Shown here piece after piece: positions 57,669-64,000 of a stretch of DNA of 64,000 nt (its first letter is position 1; each line of letters begins with the position of its first letter). This DNA is from Candidatus Hadarchaeales archaeon (GTDB lineage Archaea > Hadarchaeota > Hadarchaeia > Hadarchaeales > WYZ-LMO6): positions 86,093 to 150,092 of the forward strand of contig JAVYML010000003.1 in assembly GCA_038736355.1 (NCBI GenBank), written 5' to 3'. Below the pieces are notes generated by a model. The model was not told where the DNA came from, searched no databases, and worked only from the letters and a program-made list of their open reading frames with translations. A program made the position numbers and the translations under genes.

Positions 57669-59560
57669 CTTCCCTGTTGCAGGAGGTTCCTGAGTTCATC
57701 CACCACGGCTGGATCCTCAATAGTAGAGTAATCTCCTAGGGGTTGGTTGGAGAGAAGGGCTTTTAGTAGCCTTCTCATGATCTTGCCGCTCCTGGTTTTG
57801 GGCAACCTGTTCACGAAGAAGAAACCACCGAAAACCACAAGCGGACCCATCAAGTTCCTCACCTTCTCCCTTATCTCCTCCTTGAGGGCATCCGAGGGAG
57901 AAAAACCGCTTTTGAGCACCACAAAGGCACAGGCCACTTCCTTTCTGATGGGGTCTGGCATTCCCACCACGGCAGCTTCCGCCACCGCGGGATGGGTGAG
58001 GAGAGCACTTTCCACTTCTATGGCCCCTATTCTATGCCCTGAAATCTTTATTACCTCGTCCGTTCTGGCAATGAACCAAATGTATCCGTCTTCGTCCTTC
58101 TTGGCAGCATCCCCCGTGTAGTAATAGGGAGGGATCCTATTCCAATATTCTTCCACGTATCTTCCTTCCGCCCTCCAAAGGGTTTGGATGAGACCCGGAA
58201 AGGGTTTTTTCACCACAAAGATTCCTTCCACTCCGGGGGGTACGGGATTTCCCTTCTCGTCCACCACTTCCCCTTCCACTCCGGGTAGGGGGATGGTCGC
58301 TGATCCGGGTTTGATGGGGAGGAGGGAGATACCGTAGGGATTGCCCACAATCGGTCCACCGGTTTCGGTTTGCCACATGTGGTCTACCACCGGTGCCCTA
58401 TCTTTCAGCACTTTCTTCTGTAACCATTCCCAGGCTGCAGGATTGAGAGGTTCGCCCGCCGAGGCCACGAACTTGAGGGAACTTAGGTCATACTTGGAGG
58501 GGAGTTCCTCCCCATACTTCATGAGGGTTCTGATGAGTGTGGGTGAAACCCACATTTTCGTTACCCTGTGTTTTTCTACCAATTTCCAAAGGATGTCGGG
58601 GGAAGGATAATCGGGGGTGCCCTCGTACATCAGAGTGGTGGCACCTACCAGCAACGGTCCAAAAAGCACGTAGCTAGATCCAACGATCCATCCAATGTCT
58701 GAAAGGCAGAACCAGATGTCCTTTTCCTCCAGACCATACACCCATTTCCCCATGGCGTACACGTAAACTTGATACCCTCCATGGTTGTGCAAAGCTCCCT
58801 TAGGTTTTGCGGTGGTTCCGGAGGTATATAGGATGAAAGCAGGTTCATTGGCTTCCATGGGAACGAGTTCCGCATTTTCCCTTTTCCCAAGCTTGAGGGC
58901 TTCTTCCCAGTACAGATCCCTTTCTGGTTTGGTAATGGCTCCCCCCTCACCCCTTTTCAGGATTATTACCTTCTCCACATGGTTGGGAAACTCCAAAGCC
59001 CTGTCCAAAATTTCCTTCAGGCGTATGGTGGTTCCCCTCCGATAGGCTAAATCGGCGGTTAATACTACCTTGGGATCGGCATCAGCTATTCTCTCTGCAA
59101 GCGCATGATAACCGAAGCCCGCAAAAACGGGCGAATAAATGGCGCCTATCCTGAGACAAGCAAAGATGCCCACTGCGGCTTCGGGTACCATGGGCATGTA
59201 AAGGGTTACCCTATCCCCTTTCTTTACCCCTAAGGCCCTCAAAGCGGAGGCGAACCTCTTTACCTCTTCCAGAAGCTTCCTATAGGTGAAGGTCCGATTT
59301 TCTCCCGTTTCGGCAGACTCCCAAATCAGTGAGGGTTTATCACCCTTTCCCCTTTCCACATGGCGGTCCAAACAGTTGTAAGAAATGTTGGTGGTTCCAC
59401 CTACGAACCACTTGAAGAAAGGATATTTTTCCTTCTCGAAGACTTTTTTGTACTTCTCGAACCAGTGAAGCTCTTCGGCGACCTCTCCCCAAAGCTTCTC
59501 TGGGTTTTTTCTGCCTAGATCTATCATTCTTTGGAGTTCGGGTGGAAGTGCCAGAGCCAT
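57665..59560 (-). CDS. AMP-forming acyl-CoA synthetase (acetyl/propionyl-CoA synthetase type)
   Basis: A 631-residue ANL-superfamily ligase. Motifs: YTSGTTAKPKGALHNHGGY (P-loop), WQTETGGPIVGNP (A5, with the Trp that limits the acyl pocket in Acs), YYYTGDAAKKDEDGYIWF (A7), RTDEVIKISGHRIG (A8 hinge) and KTRSGKIMRR (A10 Lys). The N terminus follows the Acs/PrpE type. The pocket favours short acids: acetate, propionate, or hydroxyacids such as 4-hydroxybutyrate, a choice made attractive but not proved by abfD in this window. Confidence 0.92.
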   Translation of the reverse strand: MALALPPELQRMIDLGRKNPEKLWGEVAEELHWFEKYKKVFEKEKYPFFKWFVGGTTNISYNCLDRHVERGKGDKPSLIWESAETGENRTFTYRKLLEEVKRFASALRALGVKKGDRVTLYMPMVPEAAVGIFACLRIGAIYSPVFAGFGYHALAERIADADPKVVLTADLAYRRGTTIRLKEILDRALEFPNHVEKVIILKRGEGGAITKPERDLYWEEALKLGKRENAELVPMEANEPAFILYTSGTTAKPKGALHNHGGYQVYVYAMGKWVYGLEEKDIWFCLSDIGWIVGSSYVLFGPLLVGATTLMYEGTPDYPSPDILWKLVEKHRVTKMWVSPTLIRTLMKYGEELPSKYDLSSLKFVASAGEPLNPAAWEWLQKKVLKDRAPVVDHMWQTETGGPIVGNPYGISLLPIKPGSATIPLPGVEGEVVDEKGNPVPPGVEGIFVVKKPFPGLIQTLWRAEGRYVEEYWNRIPPYYYTGDAAKKDEDGYIWFIARTDEVIKISGHRIGAIEVESALLTHPAVAEAAVVGMPDPIRKEVACAFVVLKSGFSPSDALKEEIREKVRNLMGPLVVFGGFFFVNRLPKTRSGKIMRRLLKALLSNQPLGDYSTIEDPAVVDELRNLLQQGR

Positions 59561-59598
59561 TCCTTCTTCTTGATCCCTTACTTAAAAAAGGAATAGGT

Positions 59599-60654
59599 TC
59601 AGACCTTTATGATCCTATATCCCGAGGCCTTCCTCAGCCTATTTGCCAGCGCCACTCCCAGCCCCTTCAGGGGCATTCCTTCTGCCAAAATGATTTCCAC
59701 GCCTTGGGTATCCAACTCCCTTAGGGCTCCGAAAAGCCTTCTGGCAGCCTCTTCCAAATCACCCCTTTTTCCCAGCGAAGAGGTTGCATCCGCGCTACAC
59801 CCAGAAAGGGTCTCTTTCGTGGCTAAAATCCCCACTTTCTTACCCTTTTTTCTGAGTTCCTCAGAAAGTCTTCTCAGCTCTTTCTCCACGGCTTGAGGTT
59901 CGCCTTCTACCACCCACATCTCTGCTTTGGGAGCATAGTGTCTATACTTCATGCCCGGAGACTTGGCCTCTTTTATTTCCGGTTCTTTTTCCAATAGCAC
60001 GGAAGGATGGAAAGCCACTTCTCCCAACACTTCTTCTAGGGCCTCCTTGGGGATTCCTCCTGGTCGGAGGATTTGGGGCGGTTGGACCGTTAGGTCAAGT
60101 ACCGTCGACTCCACGCCTATGGGAGTGGGTCCTGCATCTAGAATTAGGTCTATTCTACCCCCTAGATCCTCTAATACATGTTCGGCTCTGGTGGGACTGG
60201 GTCTTCCCGCTAAGTTGGCGCTTGGTGCTGCTATGGGTGTTCCGCTCCTGCGGATGAGGGCTAGGGCTACTTCATGTTTGGGCATGCGTATGGCTATGGT
60301 TTCCAGCCCACAGGTGGTGATGGAGGGGACGGAAAGGGAGCGTTTCAGAACAAGGGTGAGAGGCCCTGGCCAGAACTTCTCAGCCAGTTTCTTGGCTTCG
60401 GAAGGAACTTCCCTCGCCAACAGATAAAGTTCCCCTTGGTCCCCAATGTGCACGATTGGTGGGTTGTCGGGGGGTCTTTTTTTGGCTTCGAAAAGGTGGA
60501 GTATGGCTTTGGGGTTCAGGGCATCTGCCCCCAGTCCGTACACTGTTTCGGTGGGAAAGGCCACTAGCCCACCTTCCCTAAGCTTCTTGGCGGCTAGGGC
60601 TATCTTCTCCGGCTCAGGGTTTACCGGATCCACCTTCAGGACTATCGTTTTCAT
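59599..60654 (-). CDS. sua5: Threonylcarbamoyl-AMP synthase (Sua5)
   Basis: Makes threonylcarbamoyl-AMP for the t6A base of tRNAs. The 351-residue two-domain Sua5 has the YrdC part with FPTETVYGLGADALNP, KRPPDNPPIVHI, AIRMPKHEVALALI and SANLAGRPSPT. A linker with SPGMKYRHYAPKAEM leads to the C-terminal Rossmann-like Sua5 domain that single-domain TsaC lacks. It stands alone, followed by the acyl-CoA synthetase after 38 bases. Confidence 0.96.
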   Translation of the reverse strand: MKTIVLKVDPVNPEPEKIALAAKKLREGGLVAFPTETVYGLGADALNPKAILHLFEAKKRPPDNPPIVHIGDQGELYLLAREVPSEAKKLAEKFWPGPLTLVLKRSLSVPSITTCGLETIAIRMPKHEVALALIRRSGTPIAAPSANLAGRPSPTRAEHVLEDLGGRIDLILDAGPTPIGVESTVLDLTVQPPQILRPGGIPKEALEEVLGEVAFHPSVLLEKEPEIKEAKSPGMKYRHYAPKAEMWVVEGEPQAVEKELRRLSEELRKKGKKVGILATKETLSGCSADATSSLGKRGDLEEAARRLFGALRELDTQGVEIILAEGMPLKGLGVALANRLRKASGYRIIKV

Positions 60655-60696
60655 CTTCGTCCTTTCGTCCTAGAATAAAAGAAGTCAGCGAGATAG

Positions 60697-60770
60697 TGGG
60701 CCCGGAGGGATTCGAACCCTCGATCTTCGCCTCGTCAAGGCGACGTCATTGGCCACTAGACCACGGGCCC
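60697..60770 (-). tRNA. tRNA-Val(GAC)
   Basis: Minus strand. Acceptor GGGCCCG pairs with CGGGCCC, anticodon stem TCGCC/GGCGA with loop TTGACGA gives GAC, T arm GAGGG-TTCGAAT-CCCTC, discriminator A. 74 bases, no intron, no CCA. A TATA box GTTAAAAAC at 60792-60800 lies about 25 bases upstream and overlaps the end of the rhomboid gene. Confidence 0.95.
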
Positions 60771-60795
60771 CAATTTTTCTCCTCTTCTCCCGTTT

Positions 60796-61440
60796 TTAAC
60801 CCCGCCGGGAACCCCTCTTGGGGAGTGCCATCACCGCACCGGCTAGGAATCCCCCTATGTGGGCCCAATATGCCACTTCGGAAGGAGCCCCCGCCACCAG
60901 AAAAAGGGAGGCGCTGAGGGCTTGGAGTATGAACCAAAAGCCCAAAAAGAAAAAGGCCGGAATCTTGATCACCCTGATGAAGTAGAAGTACATGACGGCG
61001 GTGAGCACCTTAGCCCTGGGATAAAGGACAAGATAGGCACCCAAAACTCCTGAAATGGCTCCTGAGGCTCCTATGGCTGGAATGGTTGAGGAGGGATTGG
61101 AAAGGAGGTGTGAGAGGGAAGCCGCAAGCCCGCAGAGGAAATAAAAGATCAAGAACTTCTTTCTGCCGAAGGCGTCCTCTATATTGTCCCCGAAAATCCA
61201 GAGGTAGAGCATGTTCCCTCCTATATGGAGGAAGCCACCATGGAGGAACATGGAGGTGAAAAGAGTATAAAGTTCCTTGCCTTGGGATACCAAAAAGGGT
61301 TTCATTCCGTATTCGTTCACGATTTCTTCGAAGGATCCCGAAAAGTAAGACCAAAGGAAGATCCCGAAGTTCAGGATTATGAGGAGGGTGGTAAGGATGG
61401 GTCTACGGCGGGTAGGGTTTTCATCCTTAAGGGGAAACAT
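60796..61440 (-). CDS. Rhomboid-family intramembrane serine protease
   Basis: A 214-residue membrane protein with six helices. The catalytic Ser is in GASGAISGVLGAY and the His in YWAHIGGFLAGAV; FTSMFLHGGFLHIGGNMLYLW holds the conserved His and Asn. The first helix (ILTTLLIILNFGIFLWSYF) and the WxF loop fit the compact rhomboid class. Substrate unknown. The gene lies next to tRNA-Val and 5' of an unassigned stretch. Confidence 0.94.
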   Translation of the reverse strand: MFPLKDENPTRRRPILTTLLIILNFGIFLWSYFSGSFEEIVNEYGMKPFLVSQGKELYTLFTSMFLHGGFLHIGGNMLYLWIFGDNIEDAFGRKKFLIFYFLCGLAASLSHLLSNPSSTIPAIGASGAISGVLGAYLVLYPRAKVLTAVMYFYFIRVIKIPAFFFLGFWFILQALSASLFLVAGAPSEVAYWAHIGGFLAGAVMALPKRGSRRG

Positions 61441-61867
61441 TCTTTCAGGAAACTTGTTCTCCGAGTTTTTCTTTCCATCGGAATCGAGAATTTTTATTGA
61501 GCTAGGTTAGTATTCTCAGGCGGGAAGAGCGTCTTGCTATTCATGGAGTCCAAGGGTTTCACCCTTATCATCTGGAATTCCAGAAGCTCAGACCCTTTCC
61601 TTTCCCCATCTTAAAGCTCCCCGGATGGGACAGATGAGGTTTTTTGGACGAGAGCGAAGGCCAGTTCTTGCCCACACCCTGCACCTTTGTGGACATTCCC
61701 GTCGTAGTATACCCCCGACAGGAATTCCATTATCCAATCCTTTCCGGTAAAGGCTTGGTCTTTCCAGAAGGGTGAAGGGTTTCATCCCCTCAGGAAGAAA
61801 TATGGGCCCATCTCGATTTGAGTTATAGGCAAACAAATTTTTTTTTCTCGGTTTTCAGAAAATAAAA
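61441..61867 (+). other. 427 bases without a supported gene; possible structured RNA or gene remnant
   Basis: No convincing protein is coded here. Seen directly: a perfect palindrome TCTGGAATTCCAGA, a hairpin AAGGGT-TTC-ACCCTT near 61553, a second copy of AAGGGTTTCA near 61777, a TATA-like TTTTTATTGA near 61490, and a nine-T run at 61838-61846 that could end a plus-strand transcript. The minus strand has an Arg-rich 82-codon frame (61588-61836) and a shorter protein-like frame between 61610 and 61780. I could not match RNase P RNA or SRP RNA motifs on either strand. Confidence 0.3.
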
Positions 61868-62329
61868 GTGAGGTTGTGGTCACTTAGTCCCAAGTATTTG
61901 GATGCGAGGGGATTGGTTGCCCTTTGGAGGGAGGGCCTTTTGGCCAAGGGAATTTTGGAGGGCCGCTTAAAGGGCTACAGCAAACATCCGCAATTGCTGA
62001 GGTTCAGAAGGTATAAAGATCCCCCCGTTTTGATCAATGCCTATCTCTACCAGGTGTATTTGGAAGCCGAGAGAAGGGGCTACGAGTTCGATGTTTCCAA
62101 GATAAAGCCTCTGGTTTTGGAAAAGGAAGTGCCGGTAACTAGGGGGCAACTGGGGTTTGAGTTTTTGCATCTGTTGGAGAAGATTCGGAAAAGGGACAGG
62201 AAAAAATTCGAGGAGGTAAAGAAAGTACCCTTGGACAAGGTGGAACCACATCCCGTTTTCAAGGTGGTAGAGGGAGGAATAGAGGAGTGGGAAAAATCCA
62301 TTCAAAAAGGTGGACCGGGCGGGATTTGA
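61868..62329 (+). CDS. Pyrimidine dimer DNA glycosylase (T4 endonuclease V-like)
   Basis: A 153-residue protein of the Pyr_excise family. It begins MRLWSLSPKYLDARGLVALW and continues LLAKGILEGRLKGYSKHPQL and INAYLYQVYLEAERRGYEFD, all matching archaeal and bacterial homologues of T4 endonuclease V. The family cuts out UV-induced pyrimidine dimers; some members may act on other lesions. The GTG at 61868 has no ribosome binding site. The last 19 bases overlap tRNA-Ala on the other strand. Confidence 0.88.
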   Translation: MRLWSLSPKYLDARGLVALWREGLLAKGILEGRLKGYSKHPQLLRFRRYKDPPVLINAYLYQVYLEAERRGYEFDVSKIKPLVLEKEVPVTRGQLGFEFLHLLEKIRKRDRKKFEEVKKVPLDKVEPHPVFKVVEGGIEEWEKSIQKGGPGGI

Positions 62330-62385
62330 ACCCGCGACCTCCCGCATGCCAAGCGGGCGATCATACCAGGCTGATCTACCGGCCC
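62311..62385 (-). tRNA. tRNA-Ala(GGC)
   Basis: Minus strand. Acceptor GGGCCGG pairs with CCGGTCC and contains the G3-U70 wobble pair, the identity mark for alanine. Anticodon stem CCCGC/GCGGG with loop TTGGCAT gives GGC; T arm GCGGG-TTCAAAT-CCCGC; discriminator A. 75 bases, no intron, no CCA. A TATA box ATCTATATC at 62409-62417 lies about 28 bases upstream. Its 3' end overlaps the convergent glycosylase gene. Confidence 0.96.
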
Positions 62386-62428
62386 ACCATCCTCCTTTGG
62401 TAAGGGAGGATATAGATTTTTGACCGGT

Positions 62429-62614
62429 TTATCTCAGCCTTAGTCTCTGTACGGATTTAGTCTTCCAGCTGTACTTATACATCCTTCTGGTCCTGCCGAA
62501 CCCGCAAGCCGCACACTTGCCTTTTTGAAGGTGGAAAGACCTCCTTCCGCACCTGCGACACCTGACGTGTACCGGTTTGTGCTTTTTACCCATCGAGGGA
62601 GTACCCTTTGTCAT
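62429..62614 (-). CDS. rpl37e: Ribosomal protein L37e
   Basis: A 61-residue zinc-binding large-subunit protein. It reads [20 protein letters not shown], then [17 protein letters not shown], with two CxxC pairs, and a basic end. Four bases separate it from the Lsm gene, the usual archaeal pair. Confidence 0.97.
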   Translation of the reverse strand: MTKGTPSMGKKHKPVHVRCRRCGRRSFHLQKGKCAACGFGRTRRMYKYSWKTKSVQRLRLR

Positions 62615-62618
62615 GGTT

Positions 62619-62924
<306 letters not shown>

Positions 62925-62935
62925 TCATCAACTGG

Positions 62936-63403
62936 ATGGTAAGGAGGTACTGTCTGAGGAAGTCGGAAATCAGGGAACTAAAAGAAAGGGTGGAGAAAGA
63001 ATTGGGTCTGGAAGTGGAGGGAAAAAGGTTTGAAGTTATGGAGGAGAAAGGGAGGAGGCTGATCTTGGTAGACAGTTCCCTTTCTTTACTGGAGGAAGGT
63101 GGGAAAATCTTCCCCTTTCTCGGCTGGGCGGACAGGCTGAAAAGGAAGGTGGTGGTAGACATGGGTGCAGTACCCCATTTGGCCAGGGGGGCGGATGTGA
63201 TGTCTCCTGGAGTGGTTAGGGTAGAAGGCGAGATAAAGCCTGGGGAAATCGTGGCCGTGGTGGACGAAAGGCACGGAAAGGCACTTGCAGTTGGGGAGGC
63301 TTTGGTGGCTGGAGGTGAAATGATGGGGAGAAAAGGTAAGGTGGTCAGAAATCTACATCATGTGGGAGATGCGATTTGGAAATTGGCGGGAGGAGGAACT
63401 TAA
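62936..63403 (+). CDS. PUA-domain RNA-binding protein (MCT-1/Tma20-like)
   Basis: A 155-residue protein: residues 1-75 form a helical/beta pre-PUA part (LRKSEIRELKERVEKELG), and residues 75-150 a PUA domain with VVDMGAVPHLARGADVMSPG and EIKPGEIVAVVDERHGKALAVGEAL. The family is related to MCT-1/Tma20, which bind ribosomes in eukaryotes; in archaea the role is not settled. ATG chosen from the TATA spacing. Confidence 0.9.
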   Translation: MVRRYCLRKSEIRELKERVEKELGLEVEGKRFEVMEEKGRRLILVDSSLSLLEEGGKIFPFLGWADRLKRKVVVDMGAVPHLARGADVMSPGVVRVEGEIKPGEIVAVVDERHGKALAVGEALVAGGEMMGRKGKVVRNLHHVGDAIWKLAGGGT

Positions 63404-63451
63404 GTTTAATAAATCCTTAAATAATGGGGAAGATGAGGAAAATTGAGTCCT

Positions 63452-63820
63452 ATGAAAGTCTTTAAAAAACTCTTCCCAAAGCGGGGGGAAGTGGAAGGAG
63501 TACAAGTGGTGGAAACCGAGATAAGCAAGGAAGAAAGGTTGGGGATTGAACCCATTCAGATAAAAAGCATGTCTTTGGAATCTTCAGAAGACCTCAAAAA
63601 GGTGGGTGATGAGCTGAGAGCCGGTAATATCGTTATCCTCAACATCGCTTCTTTCATGAGCAGGGACATAGAGGGCCTTAAACAAGCCATAGCCCAGCTC
63701 AAGGGCATGTGTTATGCCATAGGAGGAGACATAGGAAGACTGGGAGACTCTTGGATAGTGGCTACTCCCAAATACGTGACCATCCAATTCAGGGAACAGG
63801 AGACGGGACCCGTTACCTGA
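63452..63820 (+). CDS. sepF: Cell division protein SepF
   Basis: A 122-residue archaeal SepF, the membrane anchor of FtsZ. The N-terminal MKVFKKLFPKRG is a short amphipathic membrane-binding helix; the globular core has DELRAGNIVILNIASFMSR and IEGLKQAIAQLKGMCYAIGG, then DIGRLGDSWIVATPKYV. A TTG three codons earlier is an alternative start. A TATA-like TTAAATAAT lies about 30 bases upstream. Its partner FtsZ is encoded at 55.7-56.8 kb. Confidence 0.93.
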   Translation: MKVFKKLFPKRGEVEGVQVVETEISKEERLGIEPIQIKSMSLESSEDLKKVGDELRAGNIVILNIASFMSRDIEGLKQAIAQLKGMCYAIGGDIGRLGDSWIVATPKYVTIQFREQETGPVT

Positions 63821-63914
63821 GTCTTATAGCTTCAAGGTTGGGGGGAGCCCTCGTTTCCACCCGAAGGATTTTGTGGAGGGTGCTGGCTAAGTTTAAGCAC
63901 CTGCTTTCTTCCCC

Positions 63915-64000
63915 ATGGCAGCATACGATTCTGGAGGGTTTGGGGGAAAGTCTCTTCACGTAATTGATGAGTTGGTTCCTATCCGAATGGCCGCTGAAAC
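63915..64000 (+). CDS. Start of an unidentified gene (cut by the window end)
   Basis: An ATG at 63915 opens a frame that stays open to the last base and reads MAAYDSGGFGGKSLHVIDEL before running into VPIRMAAE. Twenty-eight residues are too few to name a family. The 94 bases before it, after sepF, hold no other feature I can support. Another frame overlapping this stretch ends at 63963 and is less protein-like. Confidence 0.4.
   Translation, partial: MAAYDSGGFGGKSLHVIDELVPIRMAAE

Noticed and set aside
61588-61836. An 82-codon minus-strand frame as a gene
   Set aside because: No promoter-like spacing, no ribosome binding site, Arg-rich composition unlike the neighbours; kept only as part of the unexplained stretch.
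61441-61867. RNase P RNA or SRP RNA
   Set aside because: The universally conserved RNase P pieces (GAGGAAAGTCC type) and the SRP helix 8 sequences are not found on either strand.

Overview
The window is archaeal chromosome of about 64 kb, densely coded on both strands. The archaeal signs are aIF6, L31e, L39e, L37e, S19e, PDCD5-like, Nep1, RNase P Rpp21, Lsm, deoxyhypusine synthase, prefoldin alpha, DtdA, Spt5/SecE, archaeal-type LeuS and AlaS, and tRNAs without encoded CCA, one of them with an intron. FtsZ and SepF are both present, and the order ftsZ-secE-spt5-L11-L1-L10-L12 is of euryarchaeal type. Coding strands are very purine-rich (AGG, GAG, AAG, GGA codons), which would fit a thermophile. 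I cannot name the lineage; a deep euryarchaeal group such as Hadarchaeota is only a guess.

Layout. 1-7.2 kb: a DUF35 fragment, TrmI, SecF-SecD, DapB, a Cys-rich protein, GMP synthase subunit B, aspartate-semialdehyde dehydrogenase and an intron-containing initiator tRNA-Met. 7.3-11.4 kb: a minus-strand run of six small, N-terminally anchored, pilin-like or secreted proteins with no recognised function, then a small zinc protein. 11.4-17.9 kb: a complete, tightly overlapped trpEGDCBAF operon behind a TATA box flanked by an imperfect inverted repeat. 17.9-25.9 kb: a phosphohexomutase, a MetE-like methyltransferase with an AmmeMemoRadiSam radical SAM enzyme, a V4R protein, gatCAB and a CPBP protease. 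25.9-30.2 kb: prefoldin alpha and FtsY facing a minus-strand translation cluster. 30.3-36.4 kb: 4-hydroxybutyryl-CoA dehydratase with a DUF4389 membrane protein, an ABC exporter, tRNA-Gly, a membrane-anchored winged-helix-like protein, and an Lrp regulator with an HD phosphohydrolase.

36.5-43.3 kb is the most striking part: a complete rnfCDGEAB operon (ferredoxin-driven, ion-pumping redox complex) runs into a convergent gene that fuses a whole MATE/Wzx-like flippase to an ApbE flavin transferase, the enzyme that attaches FMN to RnfG and RnfD. 43.4-45.5 kb has an MBL-fold hydrolase, a MarC protein and a voltage-gated K+ channel with an unusually long S4. 45.5-60.7 kb is a minus-strand block: DUF434, LeuS, AlaS, deoxyhypusine synthase, L12-L10-L1-L11-Spt5-SecE-FtsZ, DtdA, an acyl-CoA synthetase and Sua5. 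60.7-64 kb: tRNA-Val, rhomboid, an unexplained 430-base stretch, pyrimidine-dimer glycosylase, tRNA-Ala, L37e, Lsm, a PUA protein, SepF and the start of one more gene.

Together the genes suggest an anaerobe with ferredoxin-based energy conservation and acyl-CoA metabolism (Rnf, AbfD, acyl-CoA synthetase) that makes tryptophan and the aspartate-family amino acids. Several genes have TATA boxes 25-28 bases before the start codon and are probably transcribed without a leader.
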